A stretch of 64,000 nt of DNA from positions 186,001-250,000 of the forward strand of contig NZ_JACJTV010000005.1 in assembly GCF_014698845.1 (NCBI RefSeq), written 5' to 3'. This DNA comes from Coleofasciculus sp. FACHB-1120 (GTDB lineage Bacteria > Cyanobacteriota > Cyanobacteriia > Cyanobacteriales > FACHB-T130). Within the stretch, counting starts at the first letter, position 1; the number at the start of each line of letters is the position of its first letter. The position numbers and the translations under genes are program-made. Under the pieces are notes generated by a model. The model was not told where the DNA came from, ran no database searches, and was given only the letters and a program-made list of their open reading frames with translations. Of this stretch, positions 8,501 through 17,433 are shown piece by piece.

Positions 8501-11258
8501 AACGCCTAATGGAAAAATTGACCGTCGCGCATTACCAGAACCTGACACCACCAGACCTGAATTAGAAAGGATTTTTGTCAGTCCCCGCACCGCAATGGAG
8601 GAAGTTGTAGCAGGGATTTGGACTCAAGTTTTAGGTCTTCAGCAAGTCGGTGTATGCGATCGCTTCTTTGACTTAGGCGGACACTCGCTGCTGGCAACTC
8701 AGGTAATGTCTCGCCTCCGCGAAGCGTTTCAAGTTGAACTCCCCTTGCGCTATCTGTTTGAGTCGCCGACAGTAGCGGGTTTGGCAGAACGCATCGAAAC
8801 AGCTTGTCGCGCCCAACAAGGTCTTCAAACTCCGCCCCTCGTGCCAGTTGTGCGGGATAGAGAATTCCCCCTCTCCTTTGCCCAACAGCGACTGTGGTTT
8901 CTCGACCAATTAAATCCAGGCGATTCTGCCTATAACATTCCCGCCGCAGTGCGTCTAGTCGGTGCGCTGAATATCGTAGCGCTAGAGCAAAGCTTTCAAG
9001 AGATTATCCAGCGTCACGAAGCTTTGCGGACAATCTTTGCGACGGTGGAAGGGCAACCCGTGCAGGTAATTATCCCATCGGCTACTTTTAAGCTACCAGT
9101 AATCGACCTGCGACAGTTGCCACCATCCGAACGAGAAGCGGAGGTGCTGCGACTTGCCACCGAGGAAGCGCAACGACCTTTTGACCTCACTCAATTGCCG
9201 TTGCTGCGCGTCACTTTATTACAACTGGATGAGGCAGAAAATGCGGTACTGCTGACCCTACACCACATCATCGCTGATGGCTGGTCGATGGGGGTACTGA
9301 TTCGGGAAGTGGCGGCACTCTACGAAGCTTTTTGTGCCAGGAAACCCTCGCCGCTGCCGGAATTGCCCATACAGTACGCAGATTATGCAGTTTGGCAACG
9401 ACAATGGCTGCAAGGAGAGGTTTTGGAAGCCAAACTTGATTACTGGAAGCAGCAGTTAGGTCACAATCCGCCCCAGATGAAACTACCCACCAAACAACCT
9501 GCTGCTTCTACTTTTCAAGCTGGCATTCAATCCTTTGAGCTATCTCCAAAGCTGTCTGGGGCACTAAATGTACTCAGCCGCCAAGAAGGTGTAACTCTCT
9601 TCATGACACTGCTGGCAGCCTTTCAGACGCTGCTGCACCGCTATACTAGTCAGGATGACATCATTGTTGGCACCGATGTCGCCAATCGCACTCAAGTTGA
9701 AACTGAATTGTTGATTGGTTTCTTTGTCAACATTTTGGTCTTACGCACCGATATGCGTGGCAACCCCACTTTCCGCGAGTTGCTCAAGCGAGTGCGCGAC
9801 ATCACTTTAAAAGCTTATGTCCATCAAGACTTGCCTTTTGAGAAGTTGGTCGAGGAACTGCGTCCAGAAAGAAATTTGAGCCGCACTCCCCTGTTTCAAG
9901 TGTTGTTCGTGATGCAAAATACGCCCGTGCCTACTTTAGAAGTTTCGGGTTTAACTTTAACCCCAATTGAAGTAGAGGGCGGGACAGCGAAATTTGATTT
10001 AGTGCTGTTCGTGTCAGAAACAAAGGATGGCATTGTTGGCAGTTGGAAGTACAACGCCGATTTATTTGATGCGGATGCGATCGCTCGTCTATCAGCTCAT
10101 TTTGAAACCCTCCTCAACAGCATCGTCGCCCAGCCGGATACGCGCCTCAATCCTTTGGAAATACTCACCGAAGCTGAAAAGAAACAACAAGCCATGCAAG
10201 AGATCAAACGGGAAAAGAGTAACTTCAGCAAGTTCAAAAACATCAAACCAAAAGCAGTTACTCTGCCCAAAGGCGAATTAGTCAAAACCGAATATTTACA
10301 AGCCGGAGAAACATTCCCCTTAGTTCTCAAACCTGCCGTAAACGAGGTTGATATCGTTGACTGGGCAAAAAACAACCAAGACTTCATCGAAACCAAGTTA
10401 TTACAACATGGAGGAATTCTGTTTCGAGGCTTTAACGAACCTTTAGTGTCCGTTTTTGAGCAATTTGCCCAAGCCATTTGTCCCCAGTTGTTCGGAGAAT
10501 ATGGAGACTTACCTCGTGAAGGAGTTAGCGGGCAAGTTTACGGTTCTACTCCTTATCCGGCGGATAAAGCTATCTTGTTTCATAACGAGAGTTCGCATTT
10601 ACACCGCTGGCCTTTAAAAATTTGGTTTTTCTGCGTCAAAGCTGCACAGCAAGGCGGAGAAACTCCGATTATTGACAGCCGCAAAGTTTATCATTTACTC
10701 AATTCTCAACTTCAAGAAAGATTTGCCCAAAAGCAAATTATGTACGTCCGCAACTATACAGATGGATTAGATGTGAGCTGGCAAGAGTTTTTTCGAACGA
10801 CCGATAAAAGTGTGGTAGAAGATTATTGCCGAAAAGCTGCAATCGAATTTGAGTGGAGAGAAGACAATGGGTTGAGAACTCGCCAAATTCGTCCAGCGAT
10901 ATCCAAGCATCCAAAAACGGGAGAAACGGTATTTTTTAATCAACTTTTCTTGCACCATATCTCCTGCTTAGATCCAGCAGTCCGCGCCTCTTTATTATCT
11001 GTATTTGGAGAAGAAAACCTGCCCCGGAATGTTTATTACGGAGATGGCACGACCATTGAAGATTCTGTAATAGCCGAAATTCAAGAAGTTTATCGGCAGG
11101 CATCTGTTAGTTTTCCTTGGCAGGAAGGAGACATATTAATGCTGGACAATATGTTGGCTGCACACAGCCGTAACCCATTTGTAGGTTCGCGGAAGATTGT
11201 GGTAGCGATGGGAGAAATGATGAGTGATGAAGAACGTTGCCGTCCCGCCGGGGAATAA
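5547..11258 (+). CDS. NRPS: C-A(Gly)-T-C fused to a TauD/SyrP-like beta-hydroxylase
   Basis: A 1903-residue protein. Domain order: C1 (about 45-480, with MHHIVSDGWS), A (about 500-990), T (FFDLGGHSLL, about 1042), C2 (about 1105-1545, with LHHIIADGWS), then a TauD/SyrP domain (about 1573-1895, with ligands in FHNESSH near 1678 and AHSRNPF near 1871). The A-domain pocket reads D, I, L, Q, L, G, L, I, W, K, which I recall as a glycine code. C2 has no A-T of its own in this protein, so it should condense onto the Asp module of the next protein while the fused hydroxylase oxidises that Asp. The start overlaps the previous stop. A palindromic repeat lies in frame in C1 (6151-6178), and the last residues are encoded within a hairpin repeat at 11249-11266. 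Confidence 0.93.
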   Translation: MSNLSERIAGLSPEKRELLLKRLNQKKEPIAPTQIPRQNRDSNSFPLSFAQQRLWFFDQLDPGNTSYNISAAVRVKGTLDAIALEQSLNAIIQRHEVLRTAFTTVNGQPVQVITPDFKFTLPLIDLRSLSNTEREQAVRQFATAEAQKPFDLTQAPLLRVRLLHLNEFEYVVLFTMHHIVSDGWSMGIFIQELVTFYKAFACRDEINCVSTLLPELSIQYADFAVWQRQWLQGEVLEAQIAYWKKQLGGNLPVLDLPTDRPRPAVQTFQGAEEKFVLSKALIEELTKVGQQQGATLFIVLLAAFKTLLYRYTGQEDILVGSPIANRNRAELEGLIGFFANTLVLRTDLANNPTFKELLGRVREVALGAYSHQDLPFEKLVEVLQPNRDLSRNPLFQVLFALRNVPTQTLELPGVRLSLEEMESQTARFDFVLNLAQESEGLTGIFEYNKNLFDASTIQRMAGHFQTLLESIVANSDRAISTLPFLTQPEQHQLLWEWNNTHTNDSPDRCLHELFEEQAERTPDAIAVVFDNQQLTYAELNTKAHQLAHHLQKLGVKPEVLVGICVERSLEMVIGLLGILKAGGAYLPLDPAYPPERLAFMLEDAQVPVLLTQKRLLNLLPSQNAQVVCLDSDWGNQQIHSQNPIPNPSNLAYVIYTSGSTGRPKGVQISHACVVNFLISMRQKLGINQLDILLAVTSLSFDIAALEIFLPITVGSRVVVVSREIASDGAQLLTTLTDSGATIMQATPATWRMLLAAGWQGNKNLKILCGGEALPRQLAAQLLVRGDRLWNLYGPTETTIWSTIHLVESRDAISIGRPIANTQVYILDRSLQPVPVGVTGELYIGGKGLSRGYLNRPELTAEKFIANPFLDQSEKSELLYKTGDLARYLPNGELEYLGRIDHQVKVRGFRIELGEIEAVLSQHPAVQQAVVIAREANSSDKNLLAYVVPMPAEAATTPAQLRSFLKEKLPDYMVPSAFVLLEAIPLTPNGKIDRRALPEPDTTRPELERIFVSPRTAMEEVVAGIWTQVLGLQQVGVCDRFFDLGGHSLLATQVMSRLREAFQVELPLRYLFESPTVAGLAERIETACRAQQGLQTPPLVPVVRDREFPLSFAQQRLWFLDQLNPGDSAYNIPAAVRLVGALNIVALEQSFQEIIQRHEALRTIFATVEGQPVQVIIPSATFKLPVIDLRQLPPSEREAEVLRLATEEAQRPFDLTQLPLLRVTLLQLDEAENAVLLTLHHIIADGWSMGVLIREVAALYEAFCARKPSPLPELPIQYADYAVWQRQWLQGEVLEAKLDYWKQQLGHNPPQMKLPTKQPAASTFQAGIQSFELSPKLSGALNVLSRQEGVTLFMTLLAAFQTLLHRYTSQDDIIVGTDVANRTQVETELLIGFFVNILVLRTDMRGNPTFRELLKRVRDITLKAYVHQDLPFEKLVEELRPERNLSRTPLFQVLFVMQNTPVPTLEVSGLTLTPIEVEGGTAKFDLVLFVSETKDGIVGSWKYNADLFDADAIARLSAHFETLLNSIVAQPDTRLNPLEILTEAEKKQQAMQEIKREKSNFSKFKNIKPKAVTLPKGELVKTEYLQAGETFPLVLKPAVNEVDIVDWAKNNQDFIETKLLQHGGILFRGFNEPLVSVFEQFAQAICPQLFGEYGDLPREGVSGQVYGSTPYPADKAILFHNESSHLHRWPLKIWFFCVKAAQQGGETPIIDSRKVYHLLNSQLQERFAQKQIMYVRNYTDGLDVSWQEFFRTTDKSVVEDYCRKAAIEFEWREDNGLRTRQIRPAISKHPKTGETVFFNQLFLHHISCLDPAVRASLLSVFGEENLPRNVYYGDGTTIEDSVIAEIQEVYRQASVSFPWQEGDILMLDNMLAAHSRNPFVGSRKIVVAMGEMMSDEERCRPAGE
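6151..6178 (+). repeat. in-frame GTAGAGACG...CGTCTCTAC palindrome inside a C domain
   Basis: Perfect 9-base arms at 6151-6159 and 6170-6178. It adds the residues CRDEINCVST just before LPELSIQYADF, a place where other C domains here have a few residues only. A close relative of the same repeat is intergenic at 31748-31775. Confidence 0.75.
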
Positions 11259-11266
11259 ATTCCCCG
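11249..11266 (+). repeat. hairpin repeat spanning the stop of the C-A-T-C-hydroxylase gene
   Basis: CGGGGAAT (11249-11256) and ATTCCCCG (11259-11266) form an 8-base hairpin that contains the TAA stop. It resembles dispersed cyanobacterial repeats and may also attenuate transcription into the next NRPS gene, which starts at 11409. The rest of the 150-base gap shows nothing recognisable. Confidence 0.55.
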
Positions 11267-11408
11267 TCTGATAGCTTAAGTCTGTTTTAACGAACTGAAA
11301 AATCTAAATATTGGTCGGTTTAAGTAGACTTTCGCTATTAGAGAGGAATTTAAACCCCTGGCGGGTGAGTGGAAACAAGAAACATATTAAAAACGAGCAA
11401 TTTTAACA

Positions 11409-14400
11409 ATGCAAACAATTAATGGATTTCGGGTATCTCCTCAACAAAGGTATCTTTGGTTATTGCAACAAGATAGCGCTGCTTATTGCGCCCAATGTGC
11501 CATTTTGATAGAGGGCAATCTCAAGACAACAGCTTTAAAAGAAGCTGTGCAGGAAATCATAAATCGGCACGAAATCCTCAGGACAAGTTTCCATCGAGAA
11601 CCAGGGATAAAAGTACCAATCCAAGTAGTTAGTGATCGCTTCCACATCACCTCTTGGCATTCCATCAATCTAAGCAATTGCAATCCCCAGGAACAAAAAG
11701 CAAAAATCGAGGCAATTCTTCAAGAAGAAAGACGTTCAATTTCTACTTCCGAACCTACTGGTTCGCTACTGCGTGCATCTTTAATTACTCTGTCGGATGA
11801 CAAACATATTTTAATTGTTACTTTGCCTTCCCTTTGCGCTGACAGTTGGACATTGAAGAATCTGGTCCAAGAAATTAGTCAAAGATATGTCGCAAATCTT
11901 CAAGGTGAAATAGCCGAGGAAGAAGTTGTGCAATACGTGCAATTTTCCGAGTGGCAGAATCAATTGCTTAAGGATGAAGAGGATTTAACAGGTAAAGAAT
12001 ACTGGAACCAGCAAGATTTCTCTAACTTGGCTAATTTAAAGCTACCTTTAGAGAAGAAATTGCTTGGCTTACCCGCTAATTTTGAACTAAACTCTATCGA
12101 GTGCCAGATTGAGCCGGATTTAGTTGCCAAAATTACAGCGATCGCGCAAAAATACAATATTTCTATTTCAGCCGTTTTACTCACTTGCTGGAAAACTCTA
12201 CTTTGTCGGCTAACTAGAGAGCCAAATATTATTGTTAGCACTGGTTTTAATGGTCGAAAATATGAAGAATTAGAGCCAGCGCTAGGACTGTTTACCAAAT
12301 TCTTACCGCTTCGCAGTCATCTAGAAAACAGCTTTACATTCAGGGAAATCGTACAGCAAGTTCAGCAGTCTGTAAGCGATGCCGATAACTGGCAAGAGTA
12401 TTTCTGCCGGGAAGATATTAGCACTGCAACCTTATCCGGTTTCCCCTTTGGTTTCGAGTTTGAAGAACAGCTAAACAAATATTCTGCTGGTGATTTATCA
12501 TTTTCGCTTTACCAGCAGTACGTCTGCTGCGATCGCTTCAAAGTAAAACTCTCTTGCGTGCGTCGGGATGAGTCGCTGAGTGCAAAGTTTGACTATGATG
12601 CCAGCATCATCAGTGTAGAGGCAATTCAATCCTTAGCAGAACAATTTCATGCCTTAGTAGAAAGTGCTGCTAACAACCCAGAAACCGCAGTTGGTGAGTT
12701 AAATATACTCAGCGATCGCTCTCGACACCAATTATTAGTTGAATTCAACAATACTCAAGTCGATTACCCCCAATCCAAGTGCATCCACCAACTATTTGAA
12801 GAACAAGCGGAACGCACCCCAGACAACATTGCCGTTGTATTTGAAAATCAACAATTAACCTACCGAGAACTCAATGCGCGTGCCAACCAAATAGCGCATC
12901 ACCTGCAAAAGTTGGGAGTTCAACCAGAGGTAGTGGTAGGTATTTGCGTTGAACGTTCCCTGGAAATAGTAATTGGATTGCTTGGCATTCTCAAAGCAGG
13001 TGGTGCATATCTACCGCTAGATCCGGCAATGCCAACAGAACGCCTCTCCTTGATGTTGCAAGATGCTCAAGTGCCAGTGTTGTTAACTCAAAAACAATTT
13101 TTAGAAATTCCCCAACACAGCGCCAAGGTCGTATGTCTGGATACAGAATTGGAAACCATAGAAGTCGAAAGTCAAAATTCCATCCAAAATCCCTCAAACC
13201 TCGCTTATGTAATCTACACCTCCGGTTCCACTGGCACGCCTAAAGGAGTTGCCGTCGAGCATCAACAACTACTGAATTATGTCAACGGTATTATCAACAG
13301 AGTAGATTTGCCAGCAGGTGCTAGTTATGCCATTATTTCCACCTTCGCCGCCGATTTAGGTCATACAGTTGTTTTCCCGGCGTTGTGTACGGGTGGATGT
13401 CTCCATATAATCTCGCAAGAACGCGCAACTGACCCAGAGGCCCTGGCAAATTACTTTCAACAACATCCAGTTGATTGTCTCAAGATTGTTCCTTCTCACT
13501 TATCTGCTTTACTGACAGCTTCTAACCCCGCGCACATCTTACCTAGAAAGCGATTAATCCTTGGTGGTGAAGCTTTAAGTTGGAATTTGATTGAGACAAT
13601 TCAAAAACAAGCTTCCGACTGCCAAATCTTCAATCATTACGGGCCAACAGAAGCCACAGTAGGCGTACTTACTTATCAGGTAGCGGGTCAGAAAGCGGAG
13701 CAGAATTCTGAAACAGTTCCTCTAGGTCGTCCAATCCCGAACACGGAGATTTATATCTTGGATGCTCATCTTCAGCCAGTTCCCATTGGCGTACCGGGTG
13801 AGTTATACATCGGCGGTGCTTGTTTGGCGCGGGGTTATTTAAATCAGCCGGAACTTACAGCCAAAAAATTTATTGCGAATCCACTTAATCAAAACCTAAC
13901 GATTCAACCCTCTCCCCTAGTAGGGGAGGAGAATTGCTCCCCTCCCCTACTAGGGGAGGGGTTGGGGGAGAGGTCTGAATCCCGCCTTTACAAAACCGGA
14001 GACTTGGCTCGTTATTTACCCGACGGAAACATCGAGTTTCTCGGACGAATTGACGACCAGGTGAAGATTCGGGGTTTCCGTGTTGAGTTAGGGGAAATTG
14101 AAGCGGTACTGTCGCAACATCCATCTGTACGCCAGAGTATTGTTTTGCTGCGAGAAAATGTGGGACAGCGTTTAGTGGCTTATATCGTTTCAAATTCAGC
14201 ACTCATTAACGATAACGATTTGCGTTCCTTCCTCAAGGAGAAATTACCTGATTACATGGTGCCTTCTGCTTTCGTGATGCTGAAAGCGTTGCCACTCACT
14301 CCAAATGGCAAAATAGACCGTTCGGCATTGCCAGCACCGGAGACAATAAAACCCGTAGCAGATACGTTTGTAGCTCCTCGCAACAGCGTTGAGGAGGTAC

Positions 14401-15842
14401 TAGCTGGAATTTGGGTTCAACTTCTCAAACTTCAAAAGGTCGGGATTTATGACAATTTCTTCGACCTAGGGGGACACTCTTTACTCATCCCGCAGTTACT
14501 TGCTAAGGTGCGAGAAACTTTCCAGATAGAACTGTCCTTACGGGATTTTTTTGATGCTCTTACCATTGCCGATTTAGGGAAAAGCATCGAAATGAAACAG
14601 GGAGTCATTCCTTTTGTTTCTCCCGCCTCGAAGTTAAATCTAAACGCTGAAGCTGTCCTAGATCCGACAATTCGCCCTGACTCTATACCTATTGAGTTAG
14701 TTACTGAACCAAATTGCATCTTTTTAACTGGAGCAACCGGATTTTTAGGAGCATTTTTACTCTCCGAACTTTTGCAACAAACCCAAGCAGATATCTATTG
14801 TCTGGTACGGGCTACCAATACAGAGTCCGGGAAAGAACGGCTACAAAATAGCCTGGAATCTTACTTACTTTGGGAGGAAAGGTTTAACTCACGAATTATA
14901 CCCATTTTAGGAGATTTATCTCAACCGCTTTTAGGGCTTTCCAATGATAAATTCCGAGAAATGGGTAGTCAAATCGATGTTATCTATCACAATGGTGCCT
15001 TAGTTAATTTTACTTTCCCTTACTCTGCCCTGAAACCTGCCAATGTGCTGGGAACTCAGGAAGTTTTGAGATTGGCAAGTCTACTCAAAATCAAGCCAGT
15101 GCATTTTATTTCTACAATTGGCGTCATCTCGGCGGCTGATTCGGGTTTGCAAATCGTTCGGGAACAGGACAGAATTGATGATTGGGAAGGAATAAATAGC
15201 GGCTACACCCAGAGTAAATGGGTTGCCGAAAAGTTAGTCACGATTGCTAGCGAAAGAGGACTTCCGATATCTATTTACAGACCCGGACGTATCTCAGGAC
15301 ACAGCCAAACAGGTGCCTGCAATCCCGACGATCATACTTTCAGAATGATTAAAGGTTGCATTCAGATCGGAAGTGCCCCAAAGCGTAGCACAATGGTGAA
15401 TTTAATTTCCGGGGACTATGCAAGTCAAGCTATCGTTCATTTATCAAGACAGAAAGCTTCTTTGGGCAAGGTTTTTCATATTGTCAATCCCCGCCCTATC
15501 CAGTGGAACGAACTGGTTAATTTGATTCGCTCATTTGGCTATCCACTCCGGCAAATTTCTGATGAACAGTGGCGAGGAGAATTAGGAAATTTGGCTGAGC
15601 GATCGCCTGATAATGCCCTATATCCGCTACTGCCAACTTTTTCGGAAAGCGAATCTCATCAAACTAGCAGTAGTGAGTCAGTAATTCGCCACATTGACTG
15701 CCAGAATACACGCACTGGACTGGAAGGAACTTCTATTGTGTGTCCGCCAGTAAATAGGGAATTGCTCAGTACCTACTTCTCATATCTCATTCGCAGCGGA
15801 TTTCTAAAGGCTCCAGAAATGATTGGAATACAGACATCCTAA
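11409..15842 (+). CDS. NRPS terminal module: interface-type C-like domain, A (Asp), T, thioester reductase
   Basis: A 1477-residue protein and the last module of this assembly line. The N-terminal C-like domain (about 5-430) has LPSLCAD where HHxxxDG is expected (about 138), like its paralogue at 1873-5550. The A-domain pocket (D, L, T, K, I, G, H, V, G, K) again reads as Asp. The carrier domain has FFDLGGHSLL (about 1016). Residues about 1080-1465 form a reductase domain of the short-chain dehydrogenase type, with NADPH-binding GATGFLG (about 1108) and catalytic YTQSK. It should release the peptide as an aldehyde or alcohol instead of an acid. A repeat lies in frame at 13905-13973, before YKTGDLARY. 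The following aminotransferase gene suggests the aldehyde is aminated. Confidence 0.94.
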   Translation: MQTINGFRVSPQQRYLWLLQQDSAAYCAQCAILIEGNLKTTALKEAVQEIINRHEILRTSFHREPGIKVPIQVVSDRFHITSWHSINLSNCNPQEQKAKIEAILQEERRSISTSEPTGSLLRASLITLSDDKHILIVTLPSLCADSWTLKNLVQEISQRYVANLQGEIAEEEVVQYVQFSEWQNQLLKDEEDLTGKEYWNQQDFSNLANLKLPLEKKLLGLPANFELNSIECQIEPDLVAKITAIAQKYNISISAVLLTCWKTLLCRLTREPNIIVSTGFNGRKYEELEPALGLFTKFLPLRSHLENSFTFREIVQQVQQSVSDADNWQEYFCREDISTATLSGFPFGFEFEEQLNKYSAGDLSFSLYQQYVCCDRFKVKLSCVRRDESLSAKFDYDASIISVEAIQSLAEQFHALVESAANNPETAVGELNILSDRSRHQLLVEFNNTQVDYPQSKCIHQLFEEQAERTPDNIAVVFENQQLTYRELNARANQIAHHLQKLGVQPEVVVGICVERSLEIVIGLLGILKAGGAYLPLDPAMPTERLSLMLQDAQVPVLLTQKQFLEIPQHSAKVVCLDTELETIEVESQNSIQNPSNLAYVIYTSGSTGTPKGVAVEHQQLLNYVNGIINRVDLPAGASYAIISTFAADLGHTVVFPALCTGGCLHIISQERATDPEALANYFQQHPVDCLKIVPSHLSALLTASNPAHILPRKRLILGGEALSWNLIETIQKQASDCQIFNHYGPTEATVGVLTYQVAGQKAEQNSETVPLGRPIPNTEIYILDAHLQPVPIGVPGELYIGGACLARGYLNQPELTAKKFIANPLNQNLTIQPSPLVGEENCSPPLLGEGLGERSESRLYKTGDLARYLPDGNIEFLGRIDDQVKIRGFRVELGEIEAVLSQHPSVRQSIVLLRENVGQRLVAYIVSNSALINDNDLRSFLKEKLPDYMVPSAFVMLKALPLTPNGKIDRSALPAPETIKPVADTFVAPRNSVEEVLAGIWVQLLKLQKVGIYDNFFDLGGHSLLIPQLLAKVRETFQIELSLRDFFDALTIADLGKSIEMKQGVIPFVSPASKLNLNAEAVLDPTIRPDSIPIELVTEPNCIFLTGATGFLGAFLLSELLQQTQADIYCLVRATNTESGKERLQNSLESYLLWEERFNSRIIPILGDLSQPLLGLSNDKFREMGSQIDVIYHNGALVNFTFPYSALKPANVLGTQEVLRLASLLKIKPVHFISTIGVISAADSGLQIVREQDRIDDWEGINSGYTQSKWVAEKLVTIASERGLPISIYRPGRISGHSQTGACNPDDHTFRMIKGCIQIGSAPKRSTMVNLISGDYASQAIVHLSRQKASLGKVFHIVNPRPIQWNELVNLIRSFGYPLRQISDEQWRGELGNLAERSPDNALYPLLPTFSESESHQTSSSESVIRHIDCQNTRTGLEGTSIVCPPVNRELLSTYFSYLIRSGFLKAPEMIGIQTS
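13905..13973 (+). repeat. in-frame palindromic repeat before A-domain motif YKTGDLARY
   Basis: Outer arms CCTCTCCCC (13909-13917) and GGGGAGAGG (13965-13973) enclose a further pair, CTCCCCTA...TAGGGGAG. The translated segment is rich in Pro, Gly and Glu. The place in the A domain matches the unrelated-sequence insertion at 4639-4709. Confidence 0.75.
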
Positions 15843-15966
15843 ATAAGTGAAGAACGTAGAGAGAAGAAAGAGAATTTTATAGTTCATTTAGGATTGCTAG
15901 CAACTCATTCCCAATAACTGCCCAAACCCGAAAGAAACGTTAGTTTTAACCAAAGGAAACTTCATC

Positions 15967-17370
15967 ATGCAAACCATTCAATCAGAATCTACAAATAGCC
16001 CAATCTCCCCTCAGCAAAAGCATTTAGAAAACCTAATTGAACGCCATATCAATCGCACAAAAACTTCAAAAGAATTCGCTCAAACGTATCGTCCAGTTCT
16101 AGCTGACAACAAAACCTTAGTAGGTTTCAGTTTCCCCTTAAAGGAAATGTTTTATCCAATTGTTGCTAAGCGCTCCCAAGGCTCTAAAATTTGGGATGTT
16201 GATGGAAACGAATATATAGATGTAACGATGGGATTCGGGGTCAATCTTTTTGGTCACAATCCACTCTTTATCAAAGAAGCTTTGCAAGAGCAACTTGAGC
16301 AAGGAATCCAAGTTGGCCCTCAAGCCGAGTGTGCCGGTGAGGTTGCCCAACTAATTTCTGAACTGACAGGAATGGAGCGAGTTACTTTTAGCAATACAGG
16401 CACAGAAGCCGTAATGACGGCGATCCGTTTGGCAAGGGCTGCAACAGGTCGTAACAAAATCGCCATGTTTTCAGGCTCTTATCACGGTCATTTTAATGAA
16501 GCATTAGCAAAAGCTAAAAAAGTAGAAGGAAAGGTACAAACAGCGCCAGCTTTTCCAGGAATACCGCAAAATATTGTTGAAGATGTTTTAATTTTAGATT
16601 ATGGAAATCCTCAATCTTTAGATGTAATAAAATCACATAGTCAAGAATTAGCAGCTGTGCTAGTTGAACCCGTGCAATCGCGCAGACTTGATTTACAACC
16701 TAAAGAATATCTGCAACAATTAAGGCAATTAACTCAAGAATTAGGGATAACCTTAATCTTTGATGAAATGGTTACTGGGTTCCGAATTCATCCAGGCGGC
16801 GCACAAGCATGGTTTGGCATTGAAGCTGATATCGCAACTTATGGAAAAATTGTCGGTGGTGGAATGCCAATTGGAATTATTGCTGGCAAAGCCAACTATA
16901 TGGATGGCATTGATGGCGGTAATTGGAACTACGGAGACTCATCATATCCTCAAGCAAAAACAACGTTTTTTGCCGGTACTTTTTGTAAGCATCCACTAGC
17001 GATGGCTGCTGCGAAAGTAGTTCTTCAGCATCTTAAAACTCAAGGAGTGAGTCTACAGGAGCAGTTAAATTCCCGCACATCGCACTTTGTTGAAACACTC
17101 AATAATTACTTTGAAATGGAGAATATGCCTATCCGAATGGCACATTTTGGTTCTCTGTTCGGTCCTGCTTCTTCTGGTAATGCTTCCTCCTCGGAAGAGT
17201 CTAGTTCTTTAAGTGCTTTGGACTTGTTATACTATCACTTGCTCGACAGGGGAATTATGCTCCGAGGCGGGGGTGGTTTCTTATCCACAGCCCATACAAA
17301 TGAGGATATGGAGCGGATGGTTTGGGCAGTTAAAGATAGTGTAGAAGAATTACGGAAGGGAGGTTTTTGA
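15967..17370 (+). CDS. class III (glutamate-1-semialdehyde-like) PLP aminotransferase
   Basis: A 467-residue fold-type I PLP enzyme. It shows SNTGTEAVMTAIRLARAAT and SYHGHF for cofactor binding, the PLP-contacting Asp in FDEMVTGF (about 265), and the Schiff-base Lys in YGKIVGGGMPIG (about 293). The sequence resembles glutamate-1-semialdehyde aminomutases but has an N-terminal extension of about 40 residues and lies directly behind an NRPS ending in a reductase. In the myxochelin pathway an enzyme of this class (MxcL) converts a reductase-released aldehyde to an amine, so the same role is inferred here. A housekeeping HemL role is less likely because of the context. The gap to the NRPS stop is 124 bases, so it is probably in the same operon. 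Confidence 0.87.
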   Translation: MQTIQSESTNSPISPQQKHLENLIERHINRTKTSKEFAQTYRPVLADNKTLVGFSFPLKEMFYPIVAKRSQGSKIWDVDGNEYIDVTMGFGVNLFGHNPLFIKEALQEQLEQGIQVGPQAECAGEVAQLISELTGMERVTFSNTGTEAVMTAIRLARAATGRNKIAMFSGSYHGHFNEALAKAKKVEGKVQTAPAFPGIPQNIVEDVLILDYGNPQSLDVIKSHSQELAAVLVEPVQSRRLDLQPKEYLQQLRQLTQELGITLIFDEMVTGFRIHPGGAQAWFGIEADIATYGKIVGGGMPIGIIAGKANYMDGIDGGNWNYGDSSYPQAKTTFFAGTFCKHPLAMAAAKVVLQHLKTQGVSLQEQLNSRTSHFVETLNNYFEMENMPIRMAHFGSLFGPASSGNASSSEESSSLSALDLLYYHLLDRGIMLRGGGGFLSTAHTNEDMERMVWAVKDSVEELRKGGF

Positions 17371-17433
17371 TTTTTATATTTAGCGTCATCTAAGTTGATT
17401 TAAAAACCATTCTTGTAAACAGGAGAGAATTTT

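Noticed and set aside
15967-17370. Housekeeping hemL (glutamate-1-semialdehyde aminomutase)
   Set aside because: The sequence is similar, but the N-terminal extension and its place directly behind a reductase-terminated NRPS favour a biosynthetic aminotransferase. This cannot be fully excluded without seeing the rest of the genome.
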